DNA of 25,692 nt from Gammaproteobacteria bacterium (GTDB lineage: Bacteria; Pseudomonadota; Gammaproteobacteria; J044), in assembly GCA_003696465.1 (NCBI GenBank), contig RFHG01000224.1:1-25692 (forward strand), given 5' to 3'. A program made the translations under genes and the position numbers. This document shows positions 1-8,219 of the stretch, in pieces; the first letter of the stretch is position 1, and each line of letters begins with the position of its first letter. Under the pieces are notes generated by a model. The model was not told the origin of the DNA, did not search any database, and saw nothing but the letters and a program-made list of their open reading frames with translations.

Positions 1-447
1 CTGGAGCCGGGCCGGGGCGAGAACCGGCGGCACCTGGAGCAGGCCCGCGACGCGGTGCTCGACCTGGTGGCGGAGCAGGAGGCGGCGGGCATCCCGCCCG
101 GCCAGGTCGTGCTGGCCGGTTTCTCGCAGGGCGGGGTCATCGCCCTGCTGGCCGCGCTTGCATCCGAAAGGCGGCTGGCCGGGGTGATGGGCCTTTCCAC
201 CTACCTGCCCCTGCCCGACACGGCGCCGCTGCCCTGTCGCGGCCTGCCGACATTCCTTGCTCATGGTGATCTGGACGAGGTGCTGCCGTTCTTCCTTGGC
301 GTTCGGGCCCGCGACCGCCTGCGTGCGGCCGGCTGCGCCGTGACCTGGCACGAATACCCGATGGGCCATGCCGTCTGCACCGAGGAGATTGCGCATATCG
401 GTCAGTGGCTGGGGCGAGTGCTTCAGGACGGCATGGAAACGGGCTAG
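1..447 (+). CDS. Carboxylesterase/phospholipase family alpha/beta hydrolase (3' part)
   Basis: The reading frame is open from the first base, so the N-terminal part lies outside the window; 148 residues remain. It carries the serine-hydrolase nucleophile elbow GFSQGG, an acid-site stretch HGDLDEVLPF and a late MGHAVCTEE that supplies the catalytic histidine. Order and spacing fit the small cytosolic carboxylesterase/phospholipase family (EstB/YpfH-like), which cleaves short acyl esters or lysophospholipids. The natural substrate cannot be read from the sequence. It ends 41 bases before the next gene on the same strand. Confidence 0.85.
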   Translation: MEPGRGENRRHLEQARDAVLDLVAEQEAAGIPPGQVVLAGFSQGGVIALLAALASERRLAGVMGLSTYLPLPDTAPLPCRGLPTFLAHGDLDEVLPFFLGVRARDRLRAAGCAVTWHEYPMGHAVCTEEIAHIGQWLGRVLQDGMETG

Positions 448-488
448 TCCGACTGGCGGTTTTCTCCGTGCCTGCTACCCTTTGAAAG

Positions 489-863
489 ATGAGCTGGCTC
501 GAACCACACAAGGATCATTCCCCTGCAGGCGGGCCCGAGCTCCTGCCCAACAGCCCGCTGTGGCAGCGTGCGCCCGCCCGCGACGCGCAGGGCCGACCGC
601 TTTCCGACTTCATGATGATCATCCCGGGGCTGGCGGCCCGGCCGGCGGCGCAGGTGCGCGAGACCCTGGCGCGCATCGAGCGGGTACTGAAGCGCTATGG
701 CGAGACGGTGGTCTTTGCCGACATGAACCTGCAGCTCAACGTGCTCTGGGTCACGGTGCGTCCGGTGCCCGGTATCTGCCTGGAGCTGCCCACGGTCATC
801 AAGTACTACGTGCCGGAGGCCCTGCTGGTGGGCGAGCGATTCCGCCCGCGTGGCCTCGGCTGA
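489..863 (+). CDS. Small conserved-looking protein of unknown function
   Basis: A 124-residue protein I do not recognise. It has no signal peptide or clear membrane segment. The N-terminal 40 residues are Pro/Ala-rich and probably unstructured. From about residue 40 a compact alpha/beta pattern follows, with a helix near 54-70 (ARPAAQVRETLARIERVL) and beta-like stretches around VVFADMNLQLNVLWVTVRPV. The ATG at 489 lacks a good Shine-Dalgarno; only a purine patch (TTTGAAAG) abuts it. It sits downstream of the esterase in the same direction and ends six bases before the convergent chemoreceptor gene. Codon usage looks like the neighbours, which supports a real gene. Function unknown. Confidence 0.6.
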   Translation: MSWLEPHKDHSPAGGPELLPNSPLWQRAPARDAQGRPLSDFMMIIPGLAARPAAQVRETLARIERVLKRYGETVVFADMNLQLNVLWVTVRPVPGICLELPTVIKYYVPEALLVGERFRPRGLG

Positions 864-869
864 GGCCGC

Positions 870-2894
870 TCACAGGCGAAAGCGCGAGACGATGTTGGCC
901 AGCCGCTCGGCCAGCTCGCGCAGGCGCACTCCTGCTTCGTGGATGTTTCCGGTCATGTCGGTGGTGCGGTTGCACACCTGGCTGATGTTGATGACGTTCT
1001 GGTTGATCTCCTCGGCGACCGCGGTCTGTTCCTCGGCCGCGCTGGCGATCTGCGCGTTCATGTCGTTGACGGTATTGACGGCCTCGGTAATGCCCGCCAG
1101 CGAACGCCCCGCCTCGCCGGCCATCTGCACCGTGTTGCCGGCGGACTCGGCACTGCGGCTCATGACCTGGGCCGCCTGACCGGCGCCGGCCTGCAGGCGC
1201 TCGATCATTTCCTGGATCTCCTGCGTGGCCTCCTGGGTACGGCTGGCCAGGGTGCGCACCTCGTCTGCGACCACGGCGAAGCCGCGGCCCTGTTCGCCGG
1301 CGCGCGCGGCCTCGATGGCGGCATTCAGCGCCAGCAGGTTGGTCTGTTCGGCAATGCCGCGAATGACATCGAGAATGCTGCCGATCTCCTGGCTGTTGGC
1401 CTCCAGTTCGCGGATCACCCGTGCGGCCTCGTCCACCTCGCCGGCCAGCCGGTTGATGGACTGCACCACCTCGTTGACCACGTCGTTGCCCTGCAGGGCG
1501 GCCTGCTGCGCGTCACTGGTGGCATGGGCCGCCTGCTCGGCATTGCTGGCCACCTCCTGGGCGGTGGCGCTCATCTCGGTGATGGCAGTGGCCACCTGGT
1601 CGGTCTGGCTGCGCTGGTGTTCGGCACCCTCGCGCGCCTGATCGACCAGTGCCACGAAGCCGCCGGTGGTGTCGTCGATCTGGCTGGCAGCATCACGCAG
1701 GCCCTGGATGAGTTCCTCGAACTGGTCGGCCATGTGATTGAACTCGGTGGCAATCTCGTTGAGCTCGTCACGCGTGCTGACCTGCAGCCGGCGGGTGAGG
1801 TCGCCCTGGGCCATGGCCCTGGAGGTTTCCACCATCTGTTTCATGATGCCGAAGAAGCTGATGCTGAAGGCCCCGAACAGGTAGGCCACGAACAGCAGGA
1901 TGCCGATCACGATGGCGAGTGCCGTGCGTCGCTGGGCCGTGGCCTTGGCAATGCGCGCGTCGAGCAGCCGGTCGAGCACGCCGTGGGCTGCATCGAGCAG
2001 CTTGAAGTTGTCCGAGATGGCCCGGGTGCCCAGGCCAAAGACCTCGGCAGCGGTTACCTCGAGGGTATCGGCGTCGAGCATCTGCTGCAGGGTCTGGATG
2101 AAGCGGGCGGTGGCAGTGCGCGCCTTCTCTACAGCGGTCCGCAGTTCGGTATCGATGGCCGGATTGGCGGCCACGGCCGTCTCGTACTTGAGCCAGGCCA
2201 TGTCCTGCTCGTTACCGACCAGGGTGGCCAGGGTGTGCAGGCGCGCCCAGCTGTCCGGGGTGAAGCTGCCGCGGGCAGCGATACCCGATGCCACGCCGCG
2301 CGCCTGCCCCATCAGATCCGTGATCTTGGGCACCTCGACCACGGTCAGGCTGGCCAGGGAGTTGGTATCCAGGCTGGGGTCGAGCAGCAGCCCGGACTGT
2401 TCGCCGATGTGGGTCATGAAGCGCAGCCCGCTGGCGATCAGCTTGCTGTGCGCCTCGAACAGCTGTTCCGGCGTGTCCTTGCCGATGCGTGCCAGAATGG
2501 CCTGCCACTGCTGGCGAAAAGCCTTGACCCGGTTGCCGGTATTGAGCGGCGTGCCGTAGTTCCGGTCGAAGGCCTCCAGTTCATCGAAGGCCTGGTCGAT
2601 ACGCTTGCGCAGCTCGACCAGCTTCGGCGCGAAGGAATCGTCGCCGTTGAGCAGGGCATTGAGCATGCCACGGTGCTGTGGAATCAGCTCCAGCAGGTCA
2701 CGGGTCTTGGCCAGATATTCCAGGCCGACCTTTTCACGTTCGGCCTGTTCGATGGTGTGGGCCATCTGCCCCAGCAGGAGGAACAGCATGTAGCCGATCG
2801 GCAGGGCAAAGACCATGGCAACGAGCAGGAACTTGGCCCGAAAGCCGAGGCTGTCCATGAGCTTGATGCCGGGCAGGAACAGGGTGCGCAGCAT
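870..2894 (-). CDS. Methyl-accepting chemotaxis protein (membrane chemoreceptor)
   Basis: A 674-residue transmembrane chemoreceptor. Membrane segment 1 lies near residues 21-42 and segment 2 near 324-349. The roughly 280-residue region between them is the periplasmic sensor; its helical character suggests a helical-bundle type. A HAMP domain (about 346-398) and a long coiled-coil signalling domain follow. The highly conserved hairpin tip is clear at about 515-547 (EQTNLLALNAAIEAARAGEQ and onward), where CheA and CheW bind. There is no CheR-tethering pentapeptide at the C-terminus. The start is supported by AAGGAG ahead of the ATG. A FliA-type promoter is readable upstream, which ties the receptor to flagellar chemotaxis. 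The ligand is unknown. Confidence 0.95.
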   Translation of the reverse strand: MLRTLFLPGIKLMDSLGFRAKFLLVAMVFALPIGYMLFLLLGQMAHTIEQAEREKVGLEYLAKTRDLLELIPQHRGMLNALLNGDDSFAPKLVELRKRIDQAFDELEAFDRNYGTPLNTGNRVKAFRQQWQAILARIGKDTPEQLFEAHSKLIASGLRFMTHIGEQSGLLLDPSLDTNSLASLTVVEVPKITDLMGQARGVASGIAARGSFTPDSWARLHTLATLVGNEQDMAWLKYETAVAANPAIDTELRTAVEKARTATARFIQTLQQMLDADTLEVTAAEVFGLGTRAISDNFKLLDAAHGVLDRLLDARIAKATAQRRTALAIVIGILLFVAYLFGAFSISFFGIMKQMVETSRAMAQGDLTRRLQVSTRDELNEIATEFNHMADQFEELIQGLRDAASQIDDTTGGFVALVDQAREGAEHQRSQTDQVATAITEMSATAQEVASNAEQAAHATSDAQQAALQGNDVVNEVVQSINRLAGEVDEAARVIRELEANSQEIGSILDVIRGIAEQTNLLALNAAIEAARAGEQGRGFAVVADEVRTLASRTQEATQEIQEMIERLQAGAGQAAQVMSRSAESAGNTVQMAGEAGRSLAGITEAVNTVNDMNAQIASAAEEQTAVAEEINQNVINISQVCNRTTDMTGNIHEAGVRLRELAERLANIVSRFRL

Positions 2895-2962
2895 GGGACG
2901 CTCCTTGTGCTGTGATGAAAGGGAAACTCCGCCCCTTTTTTATAGAACAGGCATGCCGGTTC

Positions 2963-2983
2963 TGCAGGGGGGTATCCCCTGCA
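2963..2983. repeat. Perfect 8-bp inverted repeat between argH and the chemoreceptor
   Basis: TGCAGGGG and CCCCTGCA flank a 5-base loop, overlapping the -10 and transcription start of the proposed sigma-28 promoter. No T-run follows on either strand, so a simple intrinsic terminator for argH is unlikely. It could be an operator or a 5'-leader hairpin. A second imperfect dyad (AGAAC...GTTCT) lies next to it at about 2944-2963. Confidence 0.5.
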
Positions 2984-3007
2984 TCGGCAGCCGGATGGAA
3001 AACTTGA
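2981..3007 (-). promoter_or_regulatory. Sigma-28 (FliA)-type promoter of the chemoreceptor gene
   Basis: On the minus strand TCAAGTTT is followed by exactly 11 bases and then GCCGATGC. The enterobacterial FliA consensus is TAAAGTTT-N11-GCCGATAA, so 7/8 and 6/8 positions match with ideal spacing. It lies about 90 bases upstream of the chemoreceptor start and just past the argH stop. An 8-bp hairpin sequence (TGCAGGGG/CCCCTGCA, 2963-2983) covers the predicted start of transcription. Confidence 0.72.
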
Positions 3008-3019
3008 GGTGCGAACGCT

Positions 3020-4411
3020 TCAGTCAGCGGCGATTCGTGCGCGTGCGGCCTCGATGGCCTCACGCACGCGCGCCGGCGCGGTGCCGCCGATATGGTCGCG
3101 GGCCGCCACCGAGCCTTCCAGGCTGAGCACCTCGAAGACGTCTTCCTCGATGCGATCGGAGAACTGTTGCAGCTCCTCGAGGCGCATCTCGGCCAGATCG
3201 CGCCCGGTCTCCACGCCCAGGGCCACCGCACGGCCGACGATCTCGTGCGCATCGCGGAAGGGGATACCCTTGCGCACCAGGTAGTCGGCCAGGTCGGTGG
3301 CGGTGGAAAAGCCCTGCCGGGCGGCCTCGCGCATGCGCTCGCGATTGGCGCGGATGTGCGGCACCATGTCGGCAAAGGCGCGCAGGGAGCCCTTGAGGGT
3401 ATCGATGGTATCGAACAGGGGCTCCTTGTCTTCCTGGTTATCCTTGTTGTAGGCCAGCGGCTGCGACTTCATCAGCGTAAGCAGGCTGATGAGGTGGCCG
3501 AACACGCGGCCGCTCTTGCCGCGCACCAGTTCCGGTACGTCCGGGTTCTTCTTCTGCGGCATGATGGAACTGCCGGTGCAGAAGCGGTCGGGCAGCTCGA
3601 CAAAGCCGAACTGGGCCGAGGTCCACAGCACCAGCTCTTCGGAAAAGCGCGACAGGTGCATCATGATCAGGCTGGCCGCGGCGCTGAATTCGATGGCGAA
3701 ATCGCGGTCGGAAACCGAGTCCAGCGAGTTGTGCGTGGGGCGCTCGAAGCCGAGCAGCTCGGCCGTGTATTCACGATCGATGGGGTAGGTGGTGCCGGCC
3801 AGGGCGGCGGCACCGAGCGGGCAGACATTGACCCGCCGGCGGCAGTCGCCGAGGCGCGCGTGGTCGCGCTCGAGCATTTCGAACCAGGCCATCAGGTGGT
3901 GGCCGAAGGTCACCGGCTGGGCCACCTGCAGATGGGTGAAGCCGGGCATGATGGTGTCGGCCTCGCGCTCGGCGAGATCGAGCAGCCCCTGCTGCAGGCG
4001 CCGGATCTCGTCGCGCAGGAAGTCGATTTCCTCGCGCAGGTAGAGACGGATGTCGGTGGCGATCTGGTCGTTGCGCGAGCGGCCCGTGTGCAGCTTCTTG
4101 CCGGTATCGCCGATCAGTTCGGTGAGCCGGGCCTCGATGTTCATGTGGATGTCTTCGAGCGCGACCGACCATTCGAGCCGGCCCTGTTCGATCTCCTGCC
4201 GGACCTGGTCGAGTCCGTCGAGGATGGCCGCGAGCTCGTCGTCGGAGAGGACGCCGACGCGATTGAGCATCCGCGCATGGGCACGCGAACCCTCGATGTC
4301 ATGGCGCCACAGGCGCTGGTCGAAGCCGATGGAGGCCGTGAAGGCCTCGACGAAGGCATCGGTGGGCTCGCTGAAGCGGCCTCCCCAGAGTTTGTCTTCG
4401 GATTCGCTCAT
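3020..4411 (-). CDS. argH: Argininosuccinate lyase
   Basis: Cleaves argininosuccinate to arginine and fumarate, the last step of arginine biosynthesis, as a cytosolic homotetramer. The 463-residue length is typical. The fumarase/aspartase-superfamily signature GSSIMPQKKNP is at residues 280-290, with S281 in the catalytic loop. The TGRSRNDQ substrate-binding stretch is near 109-116, and H160 lies in the FTHLQ motif. The ATG at 4411 was chosen because MSESEDKLWGGRF matches the family N-terminus; the frame also opens further upstream, into the promoter region. It is divergent from the YicC-family gene, with 92 bases between them. Confidence 0.97.
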   Translation of the reverse strand: MSESEDKLWGGRFSEPTDAFVEAFTASIGFDQRLWRHDIEGSRAHARMLNRVGVLSDDELAAILDGLDQVRQEIEQGRLEWSVALEDIHMNIEARLTELIGDTGKKLHTGRSRNDQIATDIRLYLREEIDFLRDEIRRLQQGLLDLAEREADTIMPGFTHLQVAQPVTFGHHLMAWFEMLERDHARLGDCRRRVNVCPLGAAALAGTTYPIDREYTAELLGFERPTHNSLDSVSDRDFAIEFSAAASLIMMHLSRFSEELVLWTSAQFGFVELPDRFCTGSSIMPQKKNPDVPELVRGKSGRVFGHLISLLTLMKSQPLAYNKDNQEDKEPLFDTIDTLKGSLRAFADMVPHIRANRERMREAARQGFSTATDLADYLVRKGIPFRDAHEIVGRAVALGVETGRDLAEMRLEELQQFSDRIEEDVFEVLSLEGSVAARDHIGGTAPARVREAIEAARARIAAD

Positions 4412-4449
4412 GGGCGGGTTGTCCTGGCGGCTGTGTTGCGTTGCGGCGA

Positions 4450-4458
4450 AGTATATCA
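4450..4458 (-). promoter_or_regulatory. Probable extended -10 promoter element for argH
   Basis: Reading towards argH, TGATATACT forms an extended -10 (TGn plus TATACT, five of six matches to TATAAT) about 40 bases before the argH start. No good -35 was found, as expected for extended -10 promoters. The divergent gene has a TAGAAT at 4472-4477, so the two promoters would nearly overlap. Confidence 0.4.
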
Positions 4459-4503
4459 CCGGAACCTGGCGTAGAATGGCCACAAACACGCGAGGAAACG
4501 ATC

Positions 4504-5370
4504 ATGATCCGCAGCATGACGGGCTTTGCCCGAGTGGAGCGCGAGACCGGATCCGGGCGGCTGGCCTGGGAGCTGCGCTCGGTCAATCACCGCTATCTCG
4601 AGGTGTCGCCGCGCCTGCCGGAGGAATTCCGGCCGCTGGAGCCGCAGGTGCGCGAGCGCCTTTCACGGCGTCTGGCGCGCGGCAAGGTGGAGGCGAGTTT
4701 GCGCTGGCAGCCGGCACCGGAGCTGCAGGCCCGGATCGAGGTCAACGAGCCTCTGCTGAAGGCGCTGATCGAGACCGTGGAGCAGGTCGATGGCTGGCTG
4801 CGCAATCCGGCCCGTATCGACGGGCTGTCGCTGCTGCAGTGGCCGGGTGCGCTGCGCGAGGCGGAGCTGGACATGCAGCCGCTGTTCGAACAGGCGCTGG
4901 AGGCGCTGGACGAGGCCATCGACGCCCTGCTGGCACACCGTGCGCGCGAAGGGGCCCGGCTGGCCGAACTGCTGCGCGAACGGGCACGTGCCATCGCCGA
5001 CCTGGTGCAGGCGCTGCGGGCACGGCGCGACACGCTGATGGCGGGCCTGCGGGAGAAGCTGCTGGCGCGCCTCCAGGGGCTCGATCTTGAGGCCGACCCG
5101 CAGCGGCTGGAACAGGAGCTGGCCTATATCGCCCAGCGTCTCGATGTGGACGAGGAACTCGACCGCCTGGACAGCCACCTTGCCGAACTCGAGCAGGCCC
5201 TGCAGGCCGAGGAGCCGGTCGGACGTCGGCTGGACTTCCTCATGCAGGAGTTCAATCGCGAGGCCAATACGCTGGGTTCCAAATCCCATGATGCCGAGAC
5301 CACGCGGCTGGTGGTGGAACTCAAGGTCCTGATCGAACAGATGCGCGAACAGGTGCAGAACATCGAATAG
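4504..5370 (+). CDS. yicC: YicC/YloC family endoribonuclease-type protein
   Basis: A 288-residue cytosolic protein. The N-terminus MIRSMTGFARVE and the C-terminal block RRLDFLMQEFNREANTLGSK are hallmarks of the YicC-like N-terminal and DUF1732 C-terminal domains. The family has been linked to RNA turnover and stationary-phase survival, with endoribonuclease activity reported for some members. Most of the chain is long charged helix. The ATG at 4504 was chosen over an upstream in-frame ATG at 4441 because it begins the conserved MIRSMTGFAR block and has GAGGAAACG ahead of it. It converges on the lytic transglycosylase gene with 30 bases between stops. Confidence 0.92.
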   Translation: MIRSMTGFARVERETGSGRLAWELRSVNHRYLEVSPRLPEEFRPLEPQVRERLSRRLARGKVEASLRWQPAPELQARIEVNEPLLKALIETVEQVDGWLRNPARIDGLSLLQWPGALREAELDMQPLFEQALEALDEAIDALLAHRAREGARLAELLRERARAIADLVQALRARRDTLMAGLREKLLARLQGLDLEADPQRLEQELAYIAQRLDVDEELDRLDSHLAELEQALQAEEPVGRRLDFLMQEFNREANTLGSKSHDAETTRLVVELKVLIEQMREQVQNIE

Positions 5371-5400
5371 GGACCGGCCACGGCGGTTTCGGCGTCAGGG

Positions 5401-7533
5401 TCACTCCACCGGCGGGGGCCAGTCGCGGGACAATTCCACATAGGCCTGATAGCGGTCGCGGATGTCGCGGACATAACGCACCGGCTCGCGGCCACGCACG
5501 TAGCCGTGCTTGGCCTTGCTGTAGTACGGCTTCTTCGACAGCTTGAGCATGGCCTTTTCGACATGCCCGAACCAGTGATTCGGATTCAGCCCGAGCTGGC
5601 GCGCGAGGCGGCGGGCATCGCGCACATGGCCCAGCCCGGCGTTGTACGAGGCCAGCGCGAACCACAAGCGGTCACGTACATCCAGGGTCTCGGGGAAGCG
5701 CTCGCGCAGCCAGGCCAGGTAACTCACCCCGGCGCGAATGCCCGTCTCCGGGTCGGACAGCTTGTCCGGGTCGAATCCGTGCGCCCTGGCCGTTCTCGGC
5801 GTGACCTGAAGCAGGCCCCGGGCCCCGGCCCAGGATACGCGGTTCGGGTCGAAGCGGCTCTCCTGGTACATCTGGGCCAGGATCAGGCGCCAGTCGAAGC
5901 CGTGTGCCCGGGCCTCGCGGTAGACGATCGCGTCCCAGGGGGTAAAGTGGTTCGTGCCCGGTTCGATACGGATCTCCTCTCGGGCCCGGAGGCCGCGTGC
6001 CTGCTCGAAATACCGCTTGCGCAGAATGTTGTAGTGCAGGCCGCGATACTCCTTCTTCCAGAAGGCATTGATGGCCTGTAACAGCTTCGGGTTTTCCGCG
6101 CGCACGGCCCAGGCGATGGGTTGCGGCTTGTCGAGCGGCAGCAGGATGCGCACCTCGATGCCGTTGTCGCGCGCCAGTTCCGCCCGCAGCCGGTCGACGA
6201 CGGCATGGGCCAGTTGCCCTGCCGCCACCTGCTCGAGGATGTCCTCGCTCTCCAGGTCGCCCGGCAGGGGCTCGATCTGCAAGGCAATGCCGCGTGCCTG
6301 CAGGGATCTGAGCAGGGTCTCGTGACTGGTGCCGGGGCGCACGGCGATGCGCAGGCCGGCCAGCTCCTCGAGTGATGCGGGTTGCCTGGCGTCCCTTCCG
6401 CCGACCAGAACCGGCTCGGTCTCCAGATAGCGCCGCGAGAAATGCACGCCCCTGGCCCTGCGCTGGGGCGTGTCGGTCATCAGGGCGGCGATGACATCCC
6501 CCTCGCCGCGCTCGAGCATCGGGATCAGGTCGTCGTATTCGCGTGCCACGATCACTTCCAGATGCAGGCCCTGACTCTTGGCGAAGCGCTTCATCTCTTC
6601 GTATTCAAAACCGTGCAGCTCGCCCTTCCAGAGGTAGTAGGTCACGGCATTGTTGACCGTGAGCATGCGCAGACGCCCCTTCTTCTTCAGTCCGTCGAGG
6701 TCATCGGTGTATTGCGGACGTTCTCGGCGCAGGAACAGGGCATGTTCCAGGAAGTGATCCAGTGTGCGCTTGAGTTCGGGGTTGTCGGGACGCAGCCCCA
6801 GGGCGAGCGGCACCTCTCCGGTCAGCGAGAACGGTACGCGGAAGTCGTCGCGATATTCGCGTGCGATCTCCAGCCGCACGGAATCGGCCATGGTCAGATC
6901 GAGCTGGCCTGCGGCCAGGGCATCGAGGCGTTCGTCCAGGGTCATGCCCGGCGGGGTATGGGTGACATGCACCCCGTATTTCTTCACCAGTGGCGCCAGG
7001 GTCTGCTCGAAACTGGTTCCGGCAGGGATGGCAACCGTGCGCCCGCGCAGCCCGGAGCGCTTGCGGATGGGGTCGTCCTTTCGCGCCACCAGCTGCTCGC
7101 GGGTGAAGCGCAGCGGCACTGTAAAGGCAATCTGCTCGCGCCGCTCGGGCGTGATGCGCAGGTCGGCGGCGATGACATCGCCCTTGCCGGCAAGCAGGGC
7201 GGGGATGAGGTCGGCGAAGGCCTCGACGAAGACCAGCTCGGGGCGCAGGCCCTGTTCGTGCGCGTATTCCGAGAGCAGGTCCAGCTCGAGGTCCGGCTGA
7301 TCGCCGCGGCGGGGCAGCCAGGTCTCGCGCTCGCGGGTGGCGAGAATGCGCAGCCGGCCGTGTTTTCGGATGGCTTCAAGGTCGCCCTGCTCGACATAGG
7401 CCGTGGCATCGTCAACGTTTCGGCCGGCCTCGGGCTTGGCGGGATCGCCTGCATCCGGCGATGGCGCGTCGCAGGCCATGAGCAGGAGTGCAAGGAGGGC
7501 GAGCAGCAGGCGTTTGGGCATGGGCACCATCAT
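5401..7533 (-). CDS. Lipoprotein with two solute-binding domains and a lytic transglycosylase domain (MltF-related)
   Basis: A 710-residue envelope protein. A short lipoprotein signal ends in the lipobox LLMAC (C21). Two tandem bacterial solute-binding family 3 domains follow: about 55-275 (starts GRLRILATRERETWLP) and about 283-510 (starts KGRLRMLTVNNAVTYYLW). A C-terminal SLT domain spans about 530-640, with catalytic Glu558 in QESRF, the GARGLLQVTP motif and ALASYNAG. MltF has one SBP-like regulatory domain before its SLT domain; here there are two. The expected role is cleavage of peptidoglycan glycan strands by an outer-membrane-anchored enzyme, possibly gated by a bound amino acid or muropeptide. 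Start is ambiguous: ATGs at 7533, 7530 and 7521 are in frame, and 7530 has the best GGAG spacing. Confidence 0.9.
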   Translation of the reverse strand: MMVPMPKRLLLALLALLLMACDAPSPDAGDPAKPEAGRNVDDATAYVEQGDLEAIRKHGRLRILATRERETWLPRRGDQPDLELDLLSEYAHEQGLRPELVFVEAFADLIPALLAGKGDVIAADLRITPERREQIAFTVPLRFTREQLVARKDDPIRKRSGLRGRTVAIPAGTSFEQTLAPLVKKYGVHVTHTPPGMTLDERLDALAAGQLDLTMADSVRLEIAREYRDDFRVPFSLTGEVPLALGLRPDNPELKRTLDHFLEHALFLRRERPQYTDDLDGLKKKGRLRMLTVNNAVTYYLWKGELHGFEYEEMKRFAKSQGLHLEVIVAREYDDLIPMLERGEGDVIAALMTDTPQRRARGVHFSRRYLETEPVLVGGRDARQPASLEELAGLRIAVRPGTSHETLLRSLQARGIALQIEPLPGDLESEDILEQVAAGQLAHAVVDRLRAELARDNGIEVRILLPLDKPQPIAWAVRAENPKLLQAINAFWKKEYRGLHYNILRKRYFEQARGLRAREEIRIEPGTNHFTPWDAIVYREARAHGFDWRLILAQMYQESRFDPNRVSWAGARGLLQVTPRTARAHGFDPDKLSDPETGIRAGVSYLAWLRERFPETLDVRDRLWFALASYNAGLGHVRDARRLARQLGLNPNHWFGHVEKAMLKLSKKPYYSKAKHGYVRGREPVRYVRDIRDRYQAYVELSRDWPPPVE

Positions 7534-7541
7534 TCTCCGGG

Positions 7542-7569
7542 CTTGAATTACAGCATAGTACCCATATAT
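7542..7569 (+). promoter_or_regulatory. Sigma-32 (RpoH) heat-shock promoter of hsp20
   Basis: CTTGAAT (7542-7548) and CCCATAT (7561-7567) are separated by 12 bases. The RpoH consensus is CTTGAAA, an 11-16 base spacer, then CCCATnT, so 13 of 14 consensus positions match. It lies 38 bases upstream of the hsp20 ATG, giving a leader of about 30 bases with a strong Shine-Dalgarno. It also sits within 10 bases of the divergent lytic transglycosylase start. Confidence 0.82.
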
Positions 7570-7606
7570 CGGGGGTGAACGAAATTCATGTGAAGGAGGT
7601 GCAACG

Positions 7607-8041
7607 ATGTCATTGATGACGGTACATCCGTGGAGTCTGCTGAACCAGCTTCAGCGCGAACTGAATCAGGTGGCCCGCGTCCCTGCCGACAATGGCAGCG
7701 ATGCTGCCGTGAGCGACTGGGCGCCGGCCGTGGACATCGTCGAGCGTGACGATGCCTATGTCATCCGGGCCGATATCCCCGGTGTCGATCCGAAGGACAT
7801 CGAGATCGACATGGAGGACGGTGTGCTCACCATCAAGGGCGAACGCAAGTTCGAACAGGAAGAGGAGAAGGACAACTACAAGCGCGTCGAGCGTGTGTAT
7901 GGAACCTTCTATCGCCGCTTCGTGCTGCCGGATTCGGCCGATGCCGAGAAGATCACTGCAAAGAGCCGCAATGGCGTGCTCGAGGTGGTGATTCCGAAGC
8001 AGGAAAAGGTCAAGCCGCGGCGCATCGAGGTCGAGAGCTGA
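7607..8041 (+). CDS. hsp20: Small heat shock protein, Hsp20/alpha-crystallin family
   Basis: A 144-residue ATP-independent holdase that binds unfolding proteins and hands them to DnaK/ClpB. The alpha-crystallin domain spans about 38-130 and contains ADIPGVDPKDIEIDMEDGVL and the late NGVLEVVIPK. A short C-terminal tail ends in an I-x-V-type anchoring motif (IEV). The start is set by a near-perfect AAGGAGGTG nine bases upstream, which predicts strong translation. With the sigma-32-type promoter this marks a classic heat-shock gene. A co-chaperone gene follows 178 bases downstream after a terminator. Confidence 0.96.
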   Translation: MSLMTVHPWSLLNQLQRELNQVARVPADNGSDAAVSDWAPAVDIVERDDAYVIRADIPGVDPKDIEIDMEDGVLTIKGERKFEQEEEKDNYKRVERVYGTFYRRFVLPDSADAEKITAKSRNGVLEVVIPKQEKVKPRRIEVES

Positions 8042-8079
8042 TCCTCGGCGCCGCAGGGCGTTTCCCGCCCGGGCCGGTC

Positions 8080-8097
8080 GCGAATCCACGGATTCGC
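8080..8097 (+). repeat. Hairpin-forming perfect inverted repeat in the hsp20 3' region
   Basis: GCGAATC and GATTCGC are perfectly complementary around a CACG loop (eight pairs with a two-base loop if fully closed). It lies between the hsp20 stop and the intrinsic terminator. No T-run follows, so it is more likely a 3'-end stabiliser or processing barrier than a terminator. Confidence 0.5.
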
Positions 8098-8112
8098 AGC
8101 ATTCCCTCCCAG

Positions 8113-8139
8113 ACCCGAGCTCGCCGGCCCGGGTTTTTT
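8113..8139 (+). terminator. Intrinsic terminator after hsp20
   Basis: ACCCG pairs with CGGGT across a GC-rich loop and is followed immediately by TTTTTT (8134-8139). It separates hsp20 from the CbpA-like gene, suggesting they are not one transcript. Confidence 0.75.
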
Positions 8140-8219
8140 CATGCCCGCGGTGTGCACGGCCGTTTTCCTTGGCTGCCGGCGACGATTCCCTGCTTTCGAC
8201 GGGCTGCTAGAATGCGCGC

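Noticed and set aside
939..2915. A 658-codon open frame on the plus strand opposite the chemoreceptor
   Set aside because: It is antisense to a gene with clear HAMP and signalling domains. Its His/Gly/Leu-rich composition is the usual mirror of a GC-rich gene.
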